A DNA stretch of 64,000 nt from the NCBI GenBank assembly GCA_017517805.1, contig JAFWYD010000061.1:1-64000 (forward strand), read 5' to 3'. The position numbers were made by a program, and so were the translations under genes. Positions 50,493 to 59,100 of the stretch are shown in pieces. A model generated the notes under the pieces. It was not told the DNA's origin. It did no database searches and worked only from the letters and a program-made list of their open reading frames with translations. Source of the stretch: Akkermansia sp. GTDB lineage: Bacteria; Verrucomicrobiota; Verrucomicrobiia; Verrucomicrobiales; Akkermansiaceae. Positions within the stretch are counted from its first letter, which is position 1; each line of letters begins with the position of its first letter.

Positions 50493-52147
50493 AGCTGGAG
50501 GAGGTGCATCCTGAGTTGCGGGCTATGGTTGAGAGTCAGGAATGGCGGCTCAATCACCTGTATTGGATTGAGGATAAGGAGGGCAATCTGGTGAGGTTTC
50601 GAATGAAGCCTGCTCAGCGGAAGTTTTACCACCGGATGCACTATCGGAATGAGATTCTGAAGGCGCGACAGTTGGGGCTTTCCACCTTCGTGGAGCTGCT
50701 GATATTGGATTGCTGCCTGTTCAATAGGCGATGGCATGCCGGGATCATAGACAAGAGCGAGAAGGAGGCGTGGAAGAAGCTGGAGAAGATTGTGCTGGCT
50801 TACCGGTGTCTGGATTATGTTCCGGATGATCCGACTGATGAGGATCGGGCGCTGGCCCAGATTGGGGCGGAGATTAAGCAGGAGGTGCCGTACCTGGGGA
50901 AGCCGAAGGCTGGTGAGGTGCGGTGGGTGAACGGGTCTATAGTGGAGGCGAAGGCTACGGTGCGTGGTGGTACGCTGCAATTCCTGCATGTGTCGGAGAT
51001 GGCGTATGTGTCGGCGCGCATGCCCCAACGAGCGAAGGAGGTGAAGAATGGTGCGCTGAACACGGTGAAGGCGGGAATGTATATCGTGAAGGAGAGTACC
51101 CATGAGGGCGGGCGCTCCGGCGATAATTATGTGATGGTGCGCCAAGCGATGGCGAATGAGGCGAAGGCTGAGCTGAGTCCGCTGGATTACCGGTTTCACT
51201 TTCTGAACTGGCTGGAGGATCCGGAGTATACCCTGGATGCGAAGTTCTGGGATACTCCACCTGAGCGTGATGATAAGGCGGGGTGGGCGGAGCGTGAGTA
51301 TTTGGAGGGGTATTTTGCGCAGGTGGAGAAGTTTGTGGGGAAGTTGACCAGTGGGCAGAAGGCTTGGTATGCTTCCCAGTACAGAGCGTTGGGGCCGGCG
51401 GGGATTCGCCAGGAGTATCCGACAACCCCGGATGAAGCCTTTGATGTGATGCCGGAGTCTACGGTCTTCGGCAGGGAGATGGAGTGGTTGCAGAGTGCGG
51501 GGCGCGTGGGGGTGGAGTTTGAGCCCCAGCGGCGCAGACCGGTGTATGTGAGCTGGGACTTGGGGTTATCGGACTATACGTGTCTGTGGTTATTCCAGGT
51601 GGGGGCTGATGGTAAGTTTTACGCGCTGGATTTTTACGCTGCTAAAGGCGAGCAGGTGGACCACTATGTGGGGGTGGTGCGGGCCTGGGAGAGTAAGTAT
51701 GCGCTGCGGGTGACGCGGCATTTGCTTCCTCATGATGCCAGGCACCAGCAGTGGCAGGGGCTGAGTGTGGAGGGCCAGTTGAAGGAGGCCGGGTTCACGG
51801 TGAAGAGTCTGCCGGTGACGAGTTCGTTGCAGACGAGTTTGCAGGCGTGCCGTGAGGTGCTGGTGAGTTGTGTGTTTCATGAGCGCTTGCTGTATAATTT
51901 GAAGTGGAAGACGGAGGAGTTGCCGGGTGGTGTGCGCTGCCTCCAGAATTATGCGTGGCAGCCGGAGTCGATGAAGACGGGGAGGCAGGAGCCGTTGCAT
52001 GACCGGCATTCTCACGGGGCTGATGCGTTCCGGTATTTTTGTGAGGGGTACAAGCTGGGGTATGTGGGCAAGGAGTTGCTGTATGATGCTGAGGTGGAGC
52101 GCGGGGCTGAACCCAGAGTGGCGCTGGGGGCTGAGTGGCTCAGATGA
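50489..52147 (+). CDS. Terminase large subunit
   Basis: A 552-residue packaging motor. Walker A-type ARQLGLST at 59-66, Walker B-like LHVSEMAYVS near 165-173 and an RNase H-type nuclease beginning VYVSWDLGLSDYTCLW near 350. Full length for the family. It lies far from TerS and after the portal and tail protein, an unusual order. Confidence 0.87.
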   Translation: MKLEEVHPELRAMVESQEWRLNHLYWIEDKEGNLVRFRMKPAQRKFYHRMHYRNEILKARQLGLSTFVELLILDCCLFNRRWHAGIIDKSEKEAWKKLEKIVLAYRCLDYVPDDPTDEDRALAQIGAEIKQEVPYLGKPKAGEVRWVNGSIVEAKATVRGGTLQFLHVSEMAYVSARMPQRAKEVKNGALNTVKAGMYIVKESTHEGGRSGDNYVMVRQAMANEAKAELSPLDYRFHFLNWLEDPEYTLDAKFWDTPPERDDKAGWAEREYLEGYFAQVEKFVGKLTSGQKAWYASQYRALGPAGIRQEYPTTPDEAFDVMPESTVFGREMEWLQSAGRVGVEFEPQRRRPVYVSWDLGLSDYTCLWLFQVGADGKFYALDFYAAKGEQVDHYVGVVRAWESKYALRVTRHLLPHDARHQQWQGLSVEGQLKEAGFTVKSLPVTSSLQTSLQACREVLVSCVFHERLLYNLKWKTEELPGGVRCLQNYAWQPESMKTGRQEPLHDRHSHGADAFRYFCEGYKLGYVGKELLYDAEVERGAEPRVALGAEWLR

Positions 52148-52216
52148 GTGATTAGTGACTAGTGATTAGTGGCTAGTGATTAGTGGCTAGTGATTAGTGA
52201 ATGGTGATTGGTGGGG
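52147..52216 (+). repeat. GTGATTAGTGGCTA-type tandem repeat
   Basis: Several imperfect copies of a 14-bp motif (AGTGATTAGTGGCT) between the terminase stop and late promoter D. Low-complexity intergenic repeat with no gene. Confidence 0.85.
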
Positions 52217-52223
52217 TGATTTG

Positions 52224-52265
52224 CGTTTGTGGGAATAGGTTGTTTGGGTGGGGGTGTGGTAGGAT
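52224..52265 (+). promoter_or_regulatory. Phage late promoter, copy D
   Basis: CGTTTGTGGGAATAG-G-TTGTTT (52224-52245), 10-bp spacer, GTGGTAGGAT (52256-52265), 6 bp, ATG 52272. Confidence 0.85.
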
Positions 52266-52271
52266 GAGGCC

Positions 52272-52823
52272 ATGGATAAGAGTGAAGTGTGCCAGATGGC
52301 GCTGCATGAGCTTGGAGAGCATGAGTATGTGACCGGTACACCCGGATACGATGCTTGCGAGCTGTATTTCCGCCAGACTTTTTTGTGTCTGCTAAAGCGG
52401 CATGATTGGAGTTTTGCGCGAAAGGTTGCGAAGTTGAATCAGGTGCCGGCCGGGTGGTTGCTGCCAGAGGATTGTCTGCATGTGGTGGAGTTGAGGGGAC
52501 TGATGCATTGGCGTAAGTATGGGAGGGTGATTGTACCGGAGAATTGCTCGCCGGATGAGCCGGTGACGGTGGTGTATACGGGGGCGGAGCCGGTGATGCA
52601 GGGGATTGTGCCGGATGATATGCCTGATTTTGCGCAGGTGCTGGTGCTGCATCTGGCGGCGGCCATCTGCGGGTGTGTGAGTGGGGATGAGCATAAGCGC
52701 CAGGAGTTGCTTTCTAAGGCTGAGGTCTTGCTGAGGGAGGCTAGGCTGAGGGATGCGCGCCAGGATGCGAGCAATGACCAGCACCCTCTGGAGAGTTTGC
52801 TTAATAATTCGATTACTGCGTGA
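52272..52823 (+). CDS. Tail tubular protein A-like (gp11/gp4-type)
   Basis: A 183-residue protein: CQMALHELGEHEYVTGTPG and ACELYFRQTFLCLLKRHDWSFARK match short-tail adaptor proteins of podoviruses, which sit under the portal. It starts the last visible transcription unit. Confidence 0.75.
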   Translation: MDKSEVCQMALHELGEHEYVTGTPGYDACELYFRQTFLCLLKRHDWSFARKVAKLNQVPAGWLLPEDCLHVVELRGLMHWRKYGRVIVPENCSPDEPVTVVYTGAEPVMQGIVPDDMPDFAQVLVLHLAAAICGCVSGDEHKRQELLSKAEVLLREARLRDARQDASNDQHPLESLLNNSITA

Positions 52824-52827
52824 GGTT

Positions 52828-53538
52828 ATGGGTGGGCAGGTTTTTGGTAATTTCGGCATGGCGGCTTCGCATAAGAGTGCTTCGGCTGTGTCTCAGTCAA
52901 ATGCGCGTGTCGCGCTGGCTCAGGGGCGGGCAAAGCGTGGCCAGGCTTATGGCCACGCTGCACGGGTTGAGTTGGAGAATGAGGTGGCCGGGGAGCAGGC
53001 GGCTGAGAATATGAGCCGGTTGCGCAAGGCGCAACGCCAGGCTGGTGCTGCGGCTCGTGTGTCGAGGGCTGCGAGTGGTTTTTCTACTGAGGGGAGTGGG
53101 AGCCAGGCTGAGGTGAGTGTGCTGAGTCGGTATGAGCAGGCTGCAGCGGATATGGTGCATGCGCGGTCGCTGGCGGATGTGAGTGCGCGGTTTAATGCGA
53201 CCATGCAGCGGCGCGCGGGAGATATTGCGTTGCAGGGTGCTGCGGCGGAGGCTGAACACGATATGTACGAGGCTCGCATTGCGCGGATGAAGGCTCATAA
53301 TGCTCAGCAGGCTGCGTGGGTGAGTCTGGGAGCTCAGGCTGTGGGGGCTGTTGTGGGTGGTATCGCTGGTGGCTGGGAGGGGGCTATGCAGGGATTTAAG
53401 GCTGGGGAGGGCGTGGGTAGCATTTATGGCGCGGCCCTCCCTGGTACGGTGGAGAGCCAGGGCGGACGGAATAAGCAGAGTGAGGCTGATTTTTCGGCAA
53501 TTTTGTCGAAGGGGCTGGAGATGTGGCTGGGGAAATGA
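52828..53538 (+). CDS. Internal virion protein (gp14-like)
   Basis: A 236-residue Ala/Gly-rich helical protein (ARVSRAASGFSTEGSGSQAE, MQRRAGDIALQGAAAEAEHD). Such small ejected proteins form part of the T7-type ejectosome. ATG 52828 is chosen after the preceding stop. Confidence 0.65.
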   Translation: MGGQVFGNFGMAASHKSASAVSQSNARVALAQGRAKRGQAYGHAARVELENEVAGEQAAENMSRLRKAQRQAGAAARVSRAASGFSTEGSGSQAEVSVLSRYEQAAADMVHARSLADVSARFNATMQRRAGDIALQGAAAEAEHDMYEARIARMKAHNAQQAAWVSLGAQAVGAVVGGIAGGWEGAMQGFKAGEGVGSIYGAALPGTVESQGGRNKQSEADFSAILSKGLEMWLGK

Positions 53539-53825
53539 ATGCGGTTGAACAGGCTTATGGGTTACTGGGTGCGGAGAGGTTTGAGGGTTTGTGCATGGAG
53601 GTGCTTTGCGCGGGGGGAACCTTGGTGCAGGATTCGGAGTTTATGATTGGGTTTGTTGTGCAGGACCGGGTGGCTCATGTGTTGTTTGCGTGCGGCGATT
53701 TGCGCAGGATTATCCGGTTTGCGAAGACGAACAAGTGTGTATTTGGATACGATCGTGCGTGCTGGGTGCGTAGCCTGGTGGGTAAGCATGAGGACATGAG
53801 AATTTACGATATTGATAGGTTATGA
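53535..53825 (+). CDS. Small virion-region protein
   Basis: A 96-residue protein overlapping the previous stop (ATGA) and the next start (4 bp). LCMEVLCAGGTLVQDSEFMIGF and RRIIRFAKTNK. It sits where T7 has gp13; assignment not possible. Confidence 0.5.
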   Translation: MNAVEQAYGLLGAERFEGLCMEVLCAGGTLVQDSEFMIGFVVQDRVAHVLFACGDLRRIIRFAKTNKCVFGYDRACWVRSLVGKHEDMRIYDIDRL

Positions 53826-56131
53826 ATGAGGAGTATTATAATGGGCCTGGATTGAGTATCAGCCAGGCGGCTCATGGTGAGTTGAGGGCGCGCCGGTTGG
53901 CTCCCCTGGCTCAGGGGGATATTCAGCATGCGGTGATGAGCGGGAGTGCTGCGCTGACGGATTACGAGAACGAGTTTCAGCGGCTGGATGATTATCGAGA
54001 GGGGGCTGAGGCGATGCGGATGCTCCGGGAGTCGCGAGCGCGTCATGAAGGTCGCTTAAAAGAAGGACTTGCTGCGGCCCCTGGGACGAAGTTGAGTTTG
54101 TACCGTGCTGATGGGGAGTTGGATGAGTCGAAGTTGGAGCAATTACAGTTACGTGCGCAGGATGAGGAGGATAAGATTCGGCCTAAGTTCTGGAGCGCGC
54201 AGCGCCTGGCGAAGTATGAGCAGCAGTATGCTGATTTTGAGAGTACGTCTCGGGTTCATGAACAGGGACTTATCCGGGCGCACAGGCTGGAAGCGGTCCG
54301 GCGTGCCGGTGAGGCTGCGCTGGATGAGGCAGAAAAGGCCGGTGATTTGCAGGGCTACCAGGCGGAGTTGCGCAACCAGGTGGAGGCTGGTGTGCTCATG
54401 GAGCGTGAGGCGCACGTGAAGATGCTGGAGTTTAATAAGCGCCTTGAGCGCAAAAGACTGGAGGCGTTGAAAGCGGCCGGACGAGCCGGAGATGGGCGTG
54501 TTATCTCGCATGAGTTGATGCAGAGTTTGAAGCACTTGCCGGTGCAATCCCAGGAGTCTGATGTTTCCGGGCTGGTGAGTACAAGCGGAACCCTGGATGA
54601 TACGAAGGATTCTATGCTGACAATGAAGAATACCGGGCTGGCGGCGCTGCCCTCGGACGAGCTGTTGGCAGGGTTTAGTGTGGCTCAGCGTCTGGCAGAT
54701 TCCGGCGCGGTGACTTTGGGCTCGGGTGTGGGGCGTCTGGCATTTGAGCTTCCTGAGTCTCCTGGAGAGTCTACACAGAAGGTGGCTGGTGTGGCTCAGT
54801 CGTTTGATGGGTATTCGCTGGCAGATTACCGCAACTCTGTTGCCAAGGTGGCAGCTGGGTATTTCAGCGATGAGAGCATGAGCGGCATGACGGATGCACA
54901 GCTGGTGGATGCCTTGGTAGACGAGGTGCAGATGGATGGTGCAGCTGATGCCTGGTTTGATGGCGATGCCCTGGCTTACAAGGGCTGGTTGAAGACGGAG
55001 CTTTCCAGGCTTTCGGTGACGCGTGGCTCCGGAGCAGTACGGGCTGCTGACCGCATGCTTGTTGGTGCGGAAGGTCGGGCCGGTCTTAACGATTTGCTGG
55101 CACAGGAAGTGACCCGGGAGGAAATTGCTTCGCTGGGGTATGGGTTTAATGCGGTGGCCGCGATTACCAGGAGTGGGCTTCGCGATAAGAACGATGTGCT
55201 GGCACCGGGGTTCCGGCAGGCTGTGCAGGAGTATGAGCGCTACCGCGAGCGCTGGGCTCAGGAGCTGGCTGCTGCTGATAGTAAGTACACGCCAAGTGAC
55301 GAGGATACACCCGGAAAGCGTTATAAAGAGGACTGGCAGGAGTTCGGCAAGTGGTACATGAAGCAGGCTGATTTGTATAAATCACGCGTTGAAGCACTGG
55401 AGGAAGGTGTGCGCGATGTGTACCGCCAGCGTGCTATTGATGCAGTGGCTACGCTGCGCGAGACTGGCAGCTTTAAGCTGGGCACTGAGGTGGTACAGCT
55501 GGATGGAAAGAGTGACTGGGCGCAGGAGGAAAAAGTACTGCGGTATGTGCTGCGGCAGCCTCTGACGAACAGCGAGCTTGGATCAGCCCAGGCTTTGGCT
55601 GCTACAAAGGAGAAGCTGTACCATGAACGCAAGAACAGGGCGGCAACGTATGCACAGGCTTACGCGGAGCACAAGGCGCTGCTGAAAAGCAAACAGTCGG
55701 CTATTGCTGAAGAAAAGGCCCGCGACAAACAGGAGAAGAAAGAATCGGAAGATCTGGAGAAGGTGCTGAAGCAGGCGGATGATGAGCGCATCGCCGGGTA
55801 TGGTCGAAAGGTGGAACGTAAGGTGATTTATAGCAGCATGTCCAAGGAAAATGGGGCTGCTGAGCCTGCCGTGGTGGTGATTCCGCGCAAGATGTATGTT
55901 GAGGCGGCTGGTGCGTTGGGTGCCGGAGCTGGCGGTTTTTATGCATTTTTGCCAGGGGTGAATGATGGCATCCCGGTGATGGCCGGAGATGTGGATGCTA
56001 TTCAGGTTAACGCGCCAGTGCTGAACCTGATAGATGGTAAGAAGAATAAGCTGACCGGACAGCAGTTGCGCGCGCTGGCCAATGAGGGGCTGATGGTTCC
56101 TGTGCAGTTCAGCGCTTTTCAAAAGTTTTAA
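53822..56131 (+). CDS. Long helical internal virion protein (gp15-like)
   Basis: A 769-residue protein, almost all charged helix with several coiled-coil stretches (about 30-215 and 600-680). No lytic transglycosylase motif seen. It matches T7-type ejection proteins that travel with the DNA into the cell. Confidence 0.65.
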   Translation: MNEEYYNGPGLSISQAAHGELRARRLAPLAQGDIQHAVMSGSAALTDYENEFQRLDDYREGAEAMRMLRESRARHEGRLKEGLAAAPGTKLSLYRADGELDESKLEQLQLRAQDEEDKIRPKFWSAQRLAKYEQQYADFESTSRVHEQGLIRAHRLEAVRRAGEAALDEAEKAGDLQGYQAELRNQVEAGVLMEREAHVKMLEFNKRLERKRLEALKAAGRAGDGRVISHELMQSLKHLPVQSQESDVSGLVSTSGTLDDTKDSMLTMKNTGLAALPSDELLAGFSVAQRLADSGAVTLGSGVGRLAFELPESPGESTQKVAGVAQSFDGYSLADYRNSVAKVAAGYFSDESMSGMTDAQLVDALVDEVQMDGAADAWFDGDALAYKGWLKTELSRLSVTRGSGAVRAADRMLVGAEGRAGLNDLLAQEVTREEIASLGYGFNAVAAITRSGLRDKNDVLAPGFRQAVQEYERYRERWAQELAAADSKYTPSDEDTPGKRYKEDWQEFGKWYMKQADLYKSRVEALEEGVRDVYRQRAIDAVATLRETGSFKLGTEVVQLDGKSDWAQEEKVLRYVLRQPLTNSELGSAQALAATKEKLYHERKNRAATYAQAYAEHKALLKSKQSAIAEEKARDKQEKKESEDLEKVLKQADDERIAGYGRKVERKVIYSSMSKENGAAEPAVVVIPRKMYVEAAGALGAGAGGFYAFLPGVNDGIPVMAGDVDAIQVNAPVLNLIDGKKNKLTGQQLRALANEGLMVPVQFSAFQKF

Positions 56132-56151
56132 TTTTCACTACAACGATTTTT

Positions 56152-59100
56152 ATGATTCATTCTGATGACATGTTGGGCAATGGCGTACTGACGCTGGGCA
56201 ATCTGGATTTTAATGCAGCGCTGGAGGCTTCCGGGCGCCCTGCACCTGATCGATCATTCCTGGATACGGCAATAGATGCTACCGATATTAACCAGAAAAG
56301 GCCAAACCAGAATGAGCCTGTGGTAAATCCGATGCAGCGCCTGACGGACGTGTGCCTGTACAACGAAGATGAGGATGCCGCGGAGCGTGTGAAGGACGAT
56401 GTGCTAGTGACCGAGACTGCGCAGGGAGATGTATTTGGTCAGAATATGCTCATCGGGGTGGAACTGGCCGATATGTATGCCGGTGGCGATGTGTACGAAA
56501 CCGCACAGCGATTTATAGGGGCTCTGCCCCGGGAGCAGCAGCAGTCGTGGCGAGACAAGCTGAACCATTGCCACACGCAGTCAGACGGGCAGGCGCTGGT
56601 GGGCGAACTTTTCCGGCAGCAGGTGCGCTCCAATTATGTAGAGCAGCAGAAACAAGCTGCGAAAGTATCGCTCATCCTCAACAAAATGACCAGCTATGTT
56701 GCGGGCGATGCAATGGATACTGATGACAACGACCTCACAAACGGAGCAATGAGCGATGCTGAACTGGCTCAGCTCCGTGGTGTGGTAGATGCCAGCAAGC
56801 TTGATGACGCGCTCGCCGTGCGCGAGTGGATGCGCACCTACATCCGCCCGCTCGATGGAGCAAAAGATGCGGAGGCGGTTCTCCGTCAGGTCGACTCCCT
56901 GGAAGACGAACTTTACGAGCTTATTGGCCAGCACCCTGACCGTGCTGGCATGGCATATGAAGCACTCATGCATTGGGCTCAGAAACTCTCAGAAAGCAAC
57001 AAGGTCGATATGACCGATGAGCTGGTCATTTCCCTGGGCAAGAAGCTGAGCAACTGGAGCCAGGTTGAAGCACCGGATTTATACAGCTGGCAGCCTGTTG
57101 GCATGCCGGACTCCACAATTGCCAACCAGATGATGCTGCGCTCCGGCGAGTATGACCGCCAGCGGATGGCTCGCGATGAGCGAGAGGATACCCGCAATAA
57201 GCACCAGAATGCGCGTGCTATTTTGCGCGCGGCGATTAACCGGAGTACAGAGCTGGGCAGCAGTGAGGGCTGGTGGCGTGGTGCTGGGCGCAGTGTTTCA
57301 AAGATGGTAGGCGATACTCTGCCATACCTCATTCCCGGCGGATTTGGTACAATGGCGGGTACTGCTGACCTGGCTGTGAGCGGGATGACGGAACGGATGG
57401 ATTCTCTTCAGTTGAGCGGCCTGAGTGGCCAGGAGGCAGCGGGACAAACTGCAATTGAAACGGTGGCCCAAGGCACAGCGGAACTCCTCCCTTGGGGCCG
57501 TGTCGGCGGCAGCGGCTTGAGCGCATTTCTGCGCAAGATGTCTGGACGCGCCGCAGGTCGCGGCTCTACTGGCAGCATCAGTAAGTGGCTCATCAACTAC
57601 ACTCAGAAAAGCGTACCACGCGCGCTTGTGGCTGAAGCAAGCGCCAACCTGTTTGATGAAGCTGTGCTCGAGCCTATAGCCAGCGGCATCATGCAGTATG
57701 GCGCAGAGCGTGCGTTCGATATCCTGGGGGTCCCTCATGGTGAAAGTCGTAGCTGGCTCGAAAGCTTCGACGAACTAGGGCAGATTTGGGAAGATTCCCG
57801 TCAGCTCGCGGCTATAGCTATGTTCTCGGCTGCCCTTAGTGGAGCAGGGACACGCGGCATCATGAAAAATGTCCGCTGGTTTGCCGATAACCGCAACATG
57901 TGGCTGGCTCAGGGCTTTACTGAAAAGCAGGTGGATGAGATTATGGCGAGCCCTGACCGTTGGGAGACGGGGCTTGCTATGAAGAATGCGGAATGGGCTG
58001 ACGCGGAGAAGCGTGAGGCGATGAAGCAGCGCCGCCTGGTGAACAATAAGAAGCTAGCGGAGCGCGGCGAGGTGTTGTTCATGTCGGGTGCCGGTGCTGT
58101 TGATTCCGGCTTGACCAATGATAATCTGGCGGTAGCTTATGCCGGGGTCTGGAATACGTATGCAGACAAGGGGTATCTTCCGCATGTGGAGGCGGCAGAA
58201 AATGGCATGGTGCATGTATTCAAGAATGGTAAGGATGGCGAGATGGCAGTGGATTTGACATTGACGCCGGAGGATGCCGACGCCTATTTGCAGGGAGAGT
58301 TTGATTTGGTCGAGCAGAAGTTGCTGCGCAGAGTGCAGCAGGAGGAAGGATCTAATGCCGAGCCGGTGAATTTGAAGGGGCTGCTGCTGGAGGGTGTTGA
58401 CCAGGTGGCAGGTGAAGCATTGCTCCGCGAGGCTGAGAAGTCTGGCGTGGTGCGCGTGGAAAATCTTCTGAAGCAGTTGCCGCCTGATTTGTCTGACCGC
58501 GTAGGAAAGCTGGTCAAGAAAGCAGGCGGTGTCACAGCTCCTATCGCCGCGCAGATTTCAGATTGGGCGCAGGGCATGATTGATGGTCTGGTGGCAGATG
58601 GTGTGAGCCCCGAGAAAGCACGCAGCAGCAGAGATTATGCCGAGGGTGCCGTGATGAGTCTGGGCAGCTGGGCTGCATTTGCAGATAGTTTTGCCGAACG
58701 CGGCGACATGGTGGCTCCTGGGAGCGGTGCGGTGCGCACCACCCTGTTCCGCTCCAGAGGTGGCAAGCATAGCATCATAGATAATCGCAAGGTGCTGGGC
58801 AGCACCTTGTTTGGCGTGGCTGGTCATGCTACATCCGGCAACACGGTGGAGGATGTCACGGAATCTGTGTTTGATGAGATGGTGCAGGTGCGTGCGCAGG
58901 GGCTGGCAGAGCAATCCGGCATGGCGTACGCAGACGCTGAATCCCAGGCCTGGAACGAGCTGGCTGATATCGTTGGTCGCGCTCGCGAAACCATACTCAA
59001 AGCCGACCCGAAACTTCACATTCCTCTTCCAAGAGGTTCCAGCCCACTCAGCGTCATTGAAGCATTCAGCCAAATCGCCGGAAGCGAGTTTATCCTGAGC

